From the NCBI RefSeq assembly GCF_030272615.1, contig NC_081408.1, positions 61,278,114 to 61,342,113 of the forward strand: 64,000 nt of DNA, in the 5' to 3' direction. Every line of letters begins with the position of its first letter. Positions within the stretch are counted from its first letter, which is position 1. The position numbers were made by a program, and so were the translations under genes. The notes beneath the pieces were generated by a model. That model worked only from the letters and a program-made list of their open reading frames with translations. It did not search any database and was not told the origin of the DNA. This DNA comes from Cryptomeria japonica (lineage: Eukaryota; Streptophyta; Pinopsida; Cupressales; Cupressaceae). Of the stretch, positions 48,610 to 57,769 are shown in pieces.

Positions 48610-49189
48610 TCTTGAATTTTAAATAATATCCCTTATCAACCATTTGTCCAACAATCAAAAGATTATGCATCAAACCTTCAACATATAAAACATCATCAGT
48701 ATTATGCTTATCATCAAGAGAAATAGAACCTCTACCATGGATCACACAAGCTTTGTTGTCTACAAATCTTACTACACTGCCATCATAATTTTCCATATTC
48801 ACAAATTTACCTTTATTACCTATCATGTGATGTGGACAACCACTATCAATCACCCATTCATCATTCTCTTCAATACTATCATCCAAGGCTTTCTCTTCAA
48901 TAATACAGCTAGTAGAATCAGTAGGTACCGGATCATCTTCCTTAATAGCAATGAACACAAATTCATCTTCTAAATTCCCTTTCTCAGACTCATCATCTGT
49001 CACACCTTCATCAACAACATAATGACATTTATTTTTATATCTATACTTAGGATTAGGCTTGTAAGGCTTATCATATTTTGACACTCTTTTAGCTCTTTTA
49101 GGACACATAGAAGCAAAATGACCAATCGTATTGCATGAAAAACATTTCAAAGGTAACTTCCCTTCATACTTATCGGCTCCCTTAGACAA
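48578..49189 (-). pseudogene. Element I zinc knuckle and protease
   Basis: 203-residue open stretch: CCHC knuckle CFSCNTIGHFASMC (about residues 17-30), basic spacer, acidic spacer, then the aspartic protease motif WVIDSGCPHHMIG (about 112-124) and LYVEGLMHNLLIVGQ. It ends with YLKFKNGKCKIKSF, the usual protease end. The next codons already belong to the linker before RT (HLDNPIIGDKNKGV), so no HHCC or DDE integrase is present. Confidence 0.85.
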
Positions 49190-49231
49190 TCATCTAGAAA
49201 TAAGCGCTTCAAGCATGTCTATTTCTCTTTC

Positions 49232-49808
49232 CTATTCTTCCATCTCTCTCATTTCCCTTTCATATTTGGAAACCCTAGTTGAACTTTCTCTTGGATCATA
49301 CTTCTGCTTCCCAAATATAATAGCTTTAAATGCAGTCTCAATTTTGCCATGAGATTCACCAAGTTTGCTCAGTTCAAAAGCAACAAGCTTACCAACCAAC
49401 ATATCTCTTGTCATAATTGTCACAGTCCAGATCTCATCAATAGCAACAACTTTGTGTTTGTAAGAAGGGGGCAAGTATCTCAACACTTTAGCTACAATCT
49501 CATCTTCTTCAAGGACTCCACCAATACATCTGATGTTTAGTACAAGATCATTCACTTTAGCCATAAAGGATGAAATATTCTCATCTTCTCCCATTCTTAG
49601 CAACTCATACTTTCCTTCCAAGCTCTATAATTTAGCAACTTTCACATGTTTATATCCTTCATACAAGGTTTCTAGCTTCTCCCAAACCTCATGAGCAGTA
49701 TACAATCTCATCACATGAGTCATTTATGCATCATGCATCATTCAGGGTACTCAACAATGCTTCATTAGCTCTTATATTATGCTCAACATCCTTGATCTCA
49801 ACTATAGT
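49232..49808 (-). pseudogene. Element I gag (UBN2 type), interrupted
   Basis: The open stretch 49621-49232 reads MGEDENISSFMAKVNDLV, LRYLPPSYKHKVVAI and YDPRESS, the C-terminal half of a copia gag polypeptide. Upstream text to 49808 (EIKDVEHNIRANEALLSTL) continues it with a few stops, and is cut off by element G. The target duplication at G's left edge is probably ATAGT (49804-49808). Confidence 0.8.
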
Positions 49809-50033
49809 TGTAGACACCTAAAATTGTCCAGTCTAATTAAATAAATATTTTATTTATTTAATTATCTAAGCCTAATTCTTCTATTAATTAAATAAATCTT
49901 TATTTATTTAATTAATTCATTTATCCTCTTCTAGCCTTATTTCTCATTTAAATAAATACATTTATTTATTTAAATTATCCTTTTCCTAATTAAATAAATA
50001 TCTTATTTATTTAATTATCCCACTTCTTCTATT

Positions 50034-50835
50034 AATTAAATAAATATCTTTTTTTTTTTTTTTAAACCAAAGGGGTAAAAAATTTATTGAAACTCAAAGA
50101 ACAACATTACAAATGAATCAAGAGACCAAAGTCCCTAGGAAAATCCTGACCACCAAGCAGGAAAAGACAATCAACACCATCAACCATCACCTTCTCCCTC
50201 CCTATCCTCAGCAAGAATTCTCTCAAAATCAGGACAAAGCACCAGAGAGACCATTTCCCACTCCTCAATTCTCCATCCCTCAGCATACTCTGACACCCAT
50301 TTCGCCAAGCAATCAGCAGCCCTATTCTACTCCCTTGGAATATGAATAAAAGTCACCAACTCCATTAATGAACTAACCCTAAAAATCTGTTGCACCACCC
50401 CGGCCAACTGCCAACTGACATCCTCTACTTTCTGCTTAATAAGTAAATTGATCAAAACCTAGGAATTAGACTCACAAACAACCCTTCTCCATCCCAAATC
50501 ATAAGCTTTCTCAAGAGCACAAAGAATTGCCAACCCTTCCATAAGGTTGACAGTATGAACACCCTCATAGACCGAAAAAAGGAAAACCACCGAACCCAAA
50601 TAGTCCCTACCAATCCTCCCAATACCAGCCGGCCCCGGATTGCCTCTGGAGGAACCGTCAGTATTGATTTTTAGAACCCCAATTGGGGGAGGCTGCCAGA
50701 ATCCAGACCTTTGAACTCTCTGCTTCAAATGCTTACCATGCTTTACACATGCCAAGGCCAAGGACAGCCCCTGAATCCCCAATCTCTCCGCCACTTCAGC
50801 ATCCCTTTTCCCCAAGGGGAATTAAATAAATATCT
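50034..50835 (-). mobile_element. 5'-truncated LINE with 16-bp target duplication
   Basis: The insert 50050-50819 is flanked by aattaaataaatatct at 50034-50049 and 50820-50835. The T-run at 50050-50063 is the poly(A) tail read from the other strand. Only the last 0.77 kb of the LINE is present, containing the terminal RNase H. Target-primed reverse transcription explains truncation, tail and long duplication. Confidence 0.92.
50260..50815 (-). pseudogene. LINE RNase H domain (RVT_3 type), broken
   Basis: Minus strand: VLKINTDGSSRGNPGPAGIG (first catalytic Asp), NLMEGLAILCALEKA (Glu) and VVCESNS, where the third acidic residue of ESDS is Asn. A TAG at about 50460 and another near 50350 interrupt continuing text (VLINLLIKQ.., NRAADCLAKW). 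This is the C-terminal RNase H seen in plant L1-type LINE ORF2 proteins. Dead fragment. Confidence 0.85.
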
Positions 50836-51012
50836 ATTTATTTAATTATTTCATTAGCCTTTTTTCTACCCATGACACATGTCATTCATCTCTTAATTCC
50901 TACACTACCTACCCCTTTCATTATTTTATTATTTCTTTTACCTACCCTCTAATCATAGCCGACCTCCTTTTACACCTCTCAATCTTATCCCTCAATTTCA
51001 TATTGTGTCTTC

Positions 51013-51020
51013 TATATAAG
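51013..51020 (+). promoter_or_regulatory. TATA box of element G 5' LTR
   Basis: tatataag in the context cttctatataaggagatg, about 345 bp before the LTR end and on the element strand. A good plant core promoter match. Transcript start expected near 51045. Confidence 0.65.
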
Positions 51021-51364
51021 GAGATGCTTCCTTCATTATCAAACCCTAATGAATGATCTTAAGGACTTGGCTACACTACAATCCCACTTGCAACCACATT
51101 CCATTCTTTGTTGAGCTCTTGTGCACCTAAAATCTGAGAGCAAACATATCAAACAAGATCAATGGAGATAGGAAGAATGGAGATCAAAACCCTATTGGAC
51201 ATGTGATGGTATAATCTTTGTGATTTCACTTGATTTGCATTGTCTTAGGTAATCTTCATATGTTATGGTGGATCTTTGTTGTTGTTAGGCTAGGGTTTTG
51301 TGGTTGAATTCATTTAGCCTTTCAATATTGTTATTATTGTTATCCATTTTCACCATATACATTT

Positions 51365-51384
51365 TGGCACACCCGGTGGGACTC
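51365..51384 (+). other. Primer-binding site of element G
   Basis: TGGCACACCCGGTGGGACTC, three bases after the LTR end. A known plant Tat-like form (TGGCA.ACCC.GTGGGAC). Different from A, E and F. tRNA not assigned. Confidence 0.75.
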
Positions 51385-51474
51385 TTGTCCCTTTTTGCAT
51401 TTAACCTCCTTGTTGCAGATTTTATGTTTTTGAAGTTGCAGATCTAACATTTTCGGCAACATTTTGATATTTTC

Positions 51475-51733
51475 ATGTCTGCGAACCTTCGGATCGCGTT
51501 TTTGATTTTCGAACACGTCTGCGACAACTGAAATCACGTTTGTGCTATCAATAATATTTTATTTTGTAGGTTTCAGAAATCACGTTTATGTTCTAAAGTC
51601 ACGTCTGCGGTGTTTTTAGCCGCATCTATGTTCATTAGCCGCGTCTGTGTTTTCAAGCCGCGTATGTGCTTCACAGAACCGCGTCTACGTCAGAAAACTG
51701 CATCTGTGTCGAGAGTAACCGCGTCTGTGTTCA
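51475..51733 (+). repeat. 12-unit array, 19/21-bp spacing, in element G leader
   Basis: Core of type (a/g)c(g/a)t(c/t)tgtgtt. Unit starts: 51475, 51496, 51515, 51536, then 51582, 51601, 51622, 51641, 51660, 51681, 51700 and 51721. Intervals are 21, 19, 21, (46), 19, 21, 19, 19, 21, 19, 21. Spacers are not conserved. Units are CpG-rich in an AT-rich setting. Confidence 0.9.
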
Positions 51734-52955
51734 CCAATTTCAAATTTTGGGGTTTATTAATTCAGTTTTGAGTTTTGCATTTAGGGTTTCAGATCTGATC
51801 TATTTTGAGCTAACATTTTCAGATCTAGCTAACGAAATTGGTGCATCTTGTCTTGAAAGCAAAATGTTTGGTTGAAGGCCCCTATTTTCACAAAGTCTTT
51901 TGGGTTTAAAATTTACCTAACTTGTGTGCTTGCAGGAAAGGGTGATTATTTGAAACAACCCAAACTACTAACAACTCTTTGTTGTAGGTCCTTGACAAGG
52001 TTTTTTTTTGGATTTTTGTTGTGTGCCTTGTTTTCATAGACTAGCAAACACTTCAATTGGTGCACTATAATTGAATCATTGTCTTTTGTGTTTTGAGCAA
52101 TAGGCTCTTTTTGTTTAATCTTTAGAGGGCCTATCTTCTCGTGTGGTCATTAGGACTACTAGTGAGAAGAGAACGACCCAAGTGGTAGCGAGGAAAACCC
52201 ACCTCTTCCGAACCACTATAAATAAATTTATTCATGGTGAAAACTATGGATAACGTGTGCTGATTAGTTCATACCGACACTATGTCTCCCCATAAACCTG
52301 TTTGATCAAATTTATTCGATCAGTTGTAGGGCGTAACCCCTACCGGCTGGGAGCCTTCTGTATTTACAGAGCTGAAAGTGCTGCATGTATGGCCACACAA
52401 GTGGATGCCCTTACTAGCACCTTTTTGTTTTAGAAGCCCAAATCCTACTAGTTGTTGGGGCAGGAGGTCGGACCTATAGTAGCGGCCTACACACATATAG
52501 TTCTTAGTAGAGATACAAAGTTCACCATAGGGAGTTTTCATGGGGACTGATGCTTGGCTGACCCAAGAAGTGAGTGCCAAGGGTGAAGCCAGTGAGGTCA
52601 AGCATCTAAGTATCCGCTTTGAATAGCATAGCCTCGAGGGTAAAACCCTATCTGGGATCAAAAACTATTGTCTTGGCCAGCCATAAGAATTGTGCTTGAC
52701 TTATTTTAAGCATTCTAACATTCAAGACCTAACAGCAAAACATTGTGTCTTTTGTGTCTTCAAGTGTATGCAAAACAATTTTTACATCAAACAAAACACT
52801 TTTTATTGGAGTCATTTTGGAGTCCAGACACTTCCAAACATTGGATCTTCATCAACACTGTGTCCTCTTGTCACGAAAAATAGTCAAACAGTCAGATTTG
52901 GTCACAACAAAATGACTTCACAGATTGGAAAAATTTGCAAAATTTTTACAGAAAT

Positions 52956-53141
52956 GCATTTGTGTCTGTCAAAATAGCGTCTGTGTTGTCTAACCGTGTC
53001 TATGAAGGGCAGAAACACGTCTGTGTTCCCAGAATCAACAGTGCATTTTACAAAAAATCTCAGAAGTGCGTTTGTGTTGAACAGAGCCACGTCTATGTCA
53101 GGAAACCGCGTCTATGAAGTATACAGGCACGTCTATGTTCA
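52956..53141 (+). repeat. Second 19/21-bp array in element G leader
   Basis: The same core (gcgtctgtgtt, acgtctatgttc) begins at 52956, 52977, 52996, 53017, 53043, 53068, 53089, 53108 and 53129. Intervals are 21, 19, 21, 26, 25, 21, 19, 21. Lies about 1.2 kb after the first array. Confidence 0.88.
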
Positions 53142-53354
53142 GAATTGAAAAAATTGTTACAGTCCCGCAAACAAACACAGTCAATTTCAGAATTCTTGAG
53201 CTTCCTAGTTCATTTCTCCAGGTTTCATTTAGCATTCAACCTATCTTTGGGTCTCACACAGTCCATCATTGCTTCACATCTCCCTTTACATTCACAATTG
53301 TCTAAACTTGAGTCAAAAGGTCACTTGCTTGTCCTCACTATACTTTGTCAACAC

Positions 53355-53359
53355 ACTAC
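53355..53359. repeat. Target-site duplication ACTAC, left copy (element F)
   Basis: Identical to 61176-61180 after the right LTR. Confidence 0.9.
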
Positions 53360-54562
53360 TATAAAACGGAAAATCGCAATCGAACCCTAGTTGTTCTCCC
53401 CTCCCCAACTCCAAGGAGAGAGAAAGGAGGTCACTAGGATTGACGGTTTTCACTTAGGGGAGACTTTACATTCAAAAGTGGGGTTGAAACCCACAAGATC
53501 CAATCCCACACAATGCAAGATTGCATTCTAAATGAGTTTCAAGGGTTAAGACAGCAAGGCTACCCTCTTTTGTAAATAATGTAGATAGAAGGATTGAGCT
53601 AGGAATGCATGTAAAGTGAGAAAGATTCGCTTATAAATAGAGATAGGAATATAGGATGAAGCTGCGGACCTGGAATTAGCAGTAAAATGTCGAGACGGTG
53701 TTGTCCTGCAAATTTGAGTGAAAGTTGACGGGACGATGGCGCCCGACGTGCACACAGTCCTCCGAAAAATCCGTGAAACGAAGGGGGATATATTCATCTC
53801 TGCACAAGGATTCTAGATCTTCAATTATAGCTGCGTACCTACAACCTACACACAAAAAAGAGAGGACGATTAGGGGGTTAGGGATGAGGGGTTTGCCCTT
53901 AGGTCAAACCCCGGTTTTGGAATTAACCAAGAAGTGAGAATTTTGTAAATGTAAATGTTTGTAATGTAATAAAGTACTGATACCTTGTTGTAAGAATGTT
54001 TGTATTCCTAAATGCGAAGGTGTAAATGTTTTTGTATGTTGTATGTTGTAAGTGATCTCCTCTTCAATGGTTGAATCCTTGTCTTGAATGCAACACTTAT
54101 CCTTGAATGGAGACTTAGAATGCTCAATTGCTTGAAGGAATGCTTGAATGCTTGAATGTTTGAATGTTTGCCTAGCGCTTCCACCTCTTGTACACATCTC
54201 TCCCTCTTTCTCAAAATGGGAGAGGAAATGTAGTTTATATACTTGTCAATTAGCGCTGATAGACTGATTTTTCTGACCTTAGGCCGACCAGGAAACATTA
54301 TTTCCTAAATTGCAAACATAAAGACCCAAGGCCCAAAAGAGACCGGGCCCAAAATAGGGCCAGGGACTAGGGCGCTGGGCGCCATGGTCCCACCTCCCAG
54401 GACAGCAGGGTGCAAGGAGGGATCATGCCAAGGTGCAGAAAAATGCAGTTTTCGATATCATAAACAGGTTTCGGGGTCTCCATTTAGGTTCCGTGTTGCA
54501 TCGCCATCGTGAAGACCCAAATGCAGTCAAAATTGCAAGTGTCACAATTTTAGGACGTTACA
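53360..54562 (-). repeat. 3' LTR of element F (1203 bp)
   Basis: Matches 59912-61175. Outer end TATAAAACGG against TGTAAAGTGG in the partner (terminal TG to TA). Has one copy of the ggaccagggcgctgggcgcc-type unit (54362-54393), where the 5' LTR has three. Confidence 0.93.
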
Positions 54563-54580
54563 TTTAGCCCCCACTTTAGT
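54563..54580 (-). other. Polypurine tract of element F
   Basis: Minus-strand ACTAAAGTGGGGGCTAAA directly before the 3' LTR. Confidence 0.9.
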
Positions 54581-55309
54581 GGGAGTATAAGTGTACACCC
54601 ATACTTCCAGTAAAGTCCAAGGAAACAACATTAAAAGACTTTCACCACGTCAAGGACGCAAGATATACCAAGCCCCCAATGGACTAAGGATCTTACGACT
54701 TCGATTGACAAAGTAAAAGGGAAAATCATGAGGGAGAACCATGACTGTCAGTAGTAAGGTTCTCTCACTATGAGTCATGCAAGAGAAAAGTAACAAAAAT
54801 TTTCAAGGCAAAGCTAAGTTTGCCAAGAAATTTTCAAGTATCTTGAAAAGATATGAACGGGGTGTATGCCCCCCTATGTTAAAGCGATCGCACATGCTTC
54901 ATCGGGGGTGATTGCTTTAAGGTAGTGATAGACATAAGAAATGAGAAGAGAAAGGAGCATGTTATTACAAAGATTTAGCCCCCAAGTGTGAGATAAACCC
55001 AAGGATAATAGACACAAAACACGAATCACGAGGTGACTTCGCTTTCCTTGGGGTCAGTATGCTGTATGATAATTCGTGTATATCATATGTATGTATGCAT
55101 AATTGTTCTTCAATCCCCAATCAAGGAAGGTCACCTAGAAGAAGGGAACACATGTGTCTTTTGAGTCAACATGAGAGAGACCAAAAGAGATCTCAATGCT
55201 TTGCATCGTCATCAAGTAGACAACACTAAGGACAACAAATAGAAGAATGAGAATAACACATGGAAGAAGTAACAAAAGAGAGGAGGAGAGAATCTGCTAT
55301 GCTAATGAA
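54581..55309 (-). other. Element F 3' untranslated region
   Basis: About 730 bp, homologous to 36650-37384 of element E. No ORF, no pol remnant. Confidence 0.8.
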
Positions 55310-57769
55310 CTAGTCTAGCACGTCATCCACCCCCCGATCTTGCTGATCAATATTTCGGGAAGGCAGGAAATATGCTAGAGGAGGAACATCCAACACAGTA
55401 GATGGAGCTATCACAAGATCCAAACAAGGGCTATGTTCATGTTCCAAGCCACGTTGTTCTTGTCTAGGAGCTAGGATAAGTGCTTTAGAAAATTCGTTAG
55501 ATAAATGGTTATCAATATCAACAAATTCATATTCACTATCAGAAGCAAGAGAAGTAACATTTTCATCATGAATAACATTTTCATCTATATCATCATGAAG
55601 GTTTATAAAAATAGGATCTTTAACTCGCACAGGATCAAAACCATCATGCATCTTATGTTTAGGAGATTTTGGAGAAAATGGAATAATGCTTGTTGAAGGT
55701 GTTTTTGGGGATTGCAAAGTTTGAGAAGCAGCTGCCTGAGCTCTAAGACGATGCTTTCGTCGGCATTCACGCGCAGAACGATTTCGTCTAGTCTTAGTAG
55801 GAAGTTGAGGAGATTGAGGAGGAGGAATGTTCTCATCCTTATCACTTGGGTGTTTAGGTTGTGGTCTCTTAGGTTGGATAATAGGAGAAGAGGAAGGTCT
55901 CTTCTCTCTATAAAAGGAAGGAGGAGGAACTGCTCCATATAAAGGAGGAATATTTGGTTTAGGAAGGAGACCAAGTCCATCATGACGAGGAGGTATAGGT
56001 CTACTTGTAGAAAGTTTATCAGGCATAGACATAGTCACATCCATAGGAATGGGTTGGGAATCTTCTTGAGGAAAGACATTAGTTTCATCTTTCAAAGGAA
56101 GAACTTCCTTCTCAAGAATGATAGGAATATCAAGTTTGGGTGTTCTAGGTTCACTTAAAGATAGGATCATATCTATTTTCCACTTTTGATAAGATTTGAA
56201 AAGATGATCACTTCGCGATGGAAGAGATTGGAATTGTTTAGGCCAAAAATAATCAATAGGAACGCTAGAAGTTCTTTCAGCTGGTTTAAAGAGACTATGA
56301 TTGATAGTAACAACTTCACCATTATGGGGAAATTTCAAACACTTGTGAATAGGAGAAGCAATAGCTTTCATGGAAGATAGCCAAGGATAGCCTAGCTTCA
56401 CACGAAATTGTTCGAACGATGGAATAATAGCAAAGCTCACATCGAGGGATTTGTTATGAACTTCAATAGGTAATGTAATAGAACCAATTACAGGAGAAGA
56501 AAATGCATCAAATAATTTCACAACCACATTTTTTTTGTCATAGATCACTTGATTCAATTGCAAAGTAAAAAGAAATTCTTTAGTAATAACATTAACCATG
56601 CAAGAAGGATCAATAAGCACTCCACAACAAGGTGTATTCTTGACTTTTGCAACTATATATAAAGGACCATCAGGTGCCCTAATAGTTTCACTAGAATCAA
56701 ATGTGATGGAAGGTTCTTTAGGGAGTTTCTGCTGCTCTACAAAGTTAATCACATTCGGAGTCATAGACACAAGACCATCAGATGAGAAAGAGGAATCATT
56801 AGTCTCAATCACATTAGAGTTATGAGAAGGTAATGGATCAGTAAAAATATTAAGATTTTGGTTAGGAGGAGCTACAGATGTGTTGCCTTTATCATTCATA
56901 CCAAAAACATAGATAGTATTATTATCAATCAAATCTTGAATTTTACCCTTTAAAGCAAAACATTTTTCAGTATCATGCCCACATTGACGATGAAATTGAC
57001 CAAAAGATTTGTTATCAAAATAGGGTGAATTAATTTTTGCAGGATCTATTTGCTTTATAGGAGGGAGAGTAAGCACATTTTGTTCCAATAACTTATTCAT
57101 TATACTATGCAATGATTCATTCAAAGGAGTGAACTTTCTTTCTTTCTTGAAAAACTTAGAAATAGGAGACACACCTGATGCTGCATTCACATTGTTGTTG
57201 ATGATGAATTTAATGGACTCTCTGTTTGGTTTAAACTTCCCAAATGGTTGTTGACTACTATCACCCTTATCACTCGGAGCCATAGGATTTGCTTGTTCCA
57301 TTTGACTCACAGTCAGTTGATAATTGTGAAGAGTTGCACACAACTGTTGGAAAGAAGTAAACTCAGAAAATAGAAGTTTTTCTCTAATATCTTTTTGTAA
57401 ATTAGAAATAAAGATTCTTTGAATATCATTGTCAGGCACTGGAAAAGAGATTTGAGCATACAAATGCTTATATCTACCAATGAAATCAGTCACTTTTTCT
57501 TTAACACCTTGTTTACAATGCATTAAATCAATCAAAGTAACTTTAGGACTTATATTGTTTTGAAATTGTTGAATAAAAGCATTTGCAAGTTGTTCGAAAG
57601 AAGTAATAGAATAAGAAGGCAACGAGCAATACCATTGTAGGGCCTTATCTCTTAATGTTCTAGTAAACAGTTTTGCAAGCAACCTTTGGTCATAAGCAAA
57701 ACTGGTACATATTGTTTGAAAAGTCTTAACATGTGTTAGAGGATCACCTTTACCATTATAAAGCTCCAA
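55310..57769 (-). CDS. Element F polyprotein, main part: gag domain, finger, retropepsin-like, tail
   Basis: 819-residue open frame. Residues 1-155: retrotransposon gag (capsid-type) domain (NGKGDPLTHVKTF, ALQWYCSLPSYSIT, FIGRYKHLYAQ). About 257-283: finger-like segment FGQFHRQCGHDTEKCFALK, in which the first Cys is Gly. About 363-490: retropepsin-like fold text (RAPDGPLYIVAKV, LIDPSCMVNVI at 384-394, GSITLPIEVH, KLGYPWLSSMKAI). The catalytic D-S/T-G is D-P-S (codons 56611-56603). 590-700: proline-rich, with a basic patch (RRNRSARECRRKHR). 740-819: acidic, then HEHSPCLDLV and the end. It would form particles for the element's RNA. It is in frame with the upstream stretch, with only a TAG between. 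Confidence 0.85.
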   Translation of the reverse strand: MELYNGKGDPLTHVKTFQTICTSFAYDQRLLAKLFTRTLRDKALQWYCSLPSYSITSFEQLANAFIQQFQNNISPKVTLIDLMHCKQGVKEKVTDFIGRYKHLYAQISFPVPDNDIQRIFISNLQKDIREKLLFSEFTSFQQLCATLHNYQLTVSQMEQANPMAPSDKGDSSQQPFGKFKPNRESIKFIINNNVNAASGVSPISKFFKKERKFTPLNESLHSIMNKLLEQNVLTLPPIKQIDPAKINSPYFDNKSFGQFHRQCGHDTEKCFALKGKIQDLIDNNTIYVFGMNDKGNTSVAPPNQNLNIFTDPLPSHNSNVIETNDSSFSSDGLVSMTPNVINFVEQQKLPKEPSITFDSSETIRAPDGPLYIVAKVKNTPCCGVLIDPSCMVNVITKEFLFTLQLNQVIYDKKNVVVKLFDAFSSPVIGSITLPIEVHNKSLDVSFAIIPSFEQFRVKLGYPWLSSMKAIASPIHKCLKFPHNGEVVTINHSLFKPAERTSSVPIDYFWPKQFQSLPSRSDHLFKSYQKWKIDMILSLSEPRTPKLDIPIILEKEVLPLKDETNVFPQEDSQPIPMDVTMSMPDKLSTSRPIPPRHDGLGLLPKPNIPPLYGAVPPPSFYREKRPSSSPIIQPKRPQPKHPSDKDENIPPPQSPQLPTKTRRNRSARECRRKHRLRAQAAASQTLQSPKTPSTSIIPFSPKSPKHKMHDGFDPVRVKDPIFINLHDDIDENVIHDENVTSLASDSEYEFVDIDNHLSNEFSKALILAPRQEQRGLEHEHSPCLDLVIAPSTVLDVPPLAYFLPSRNIDQQDRGVDDVLD

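Larger units (their letters stand above)
46000..49808 (-). mobile_element. Element I: Ty1/copia element lacking integrase, cut by G
   Basis: Minus-strand element. The 3' LTR and untranslated part lie at about 46000-47300 (left edge unclear). RNase H and RT are at 47300-48609, then protease and zinc knuckle at 48610-49189, and gag (UBN2-type) at 49232-49808. Element G is inserted in the gag at 49808/49809, so the 5' LTR would lie beyond G, outside the window. Protease runs directly into the pre-RT linker, so the integrase core is missing. Confidence 0.82.
49809..51361 (+). repeat. 5' LTR of element G (about 770 bp without the LINE)
   Basis: Starts TGTAGACACC and ends ATATACA before the primer site. 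U3 opens with a row of AT palindromes (attaaataaat..atttatttaat) at about 49835, 49890, 49950, 49985 and 50030, one of which received the LINE. The only copy in the window, so edges rest on TG/CA, primer-site position and likeness to LTR ends of A and B. Confidence 0.78.
51385..53354 (+). other. Element G 5' leader (left part)
   Basis: No ORF supported. Contains two 19/21-bp periodic arrays (51475-51733 and 52956-53141) and, between them, a more GC-rich block (about 52120-52690) with segments such as gagaagagaacgacccaagt and gtagcgaggaaaacccacct that could be structured RNA. The leader continues after element F at 61181-61450. Confidence 0.7.

Noticed and set aside
51475-51733. CRISPR or bacterial iteron reading of the 19/21-bp arrays
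   Set aside because: Cores are degenerate and only 8-12 bp, no cas or rep genes exist, and they lie in a retrotransposon leader.
52320-52661. 113-residue minus-strand frame in G's leader
   Set aside because: No domain, antisense to the element, explained by the locally higher GC.
52120-52690. Hammerhead ribozyme in the G leader
   Set aside because: Looked for the CTGANGA..GAAA core by eye and did not find a consistent arrangement.
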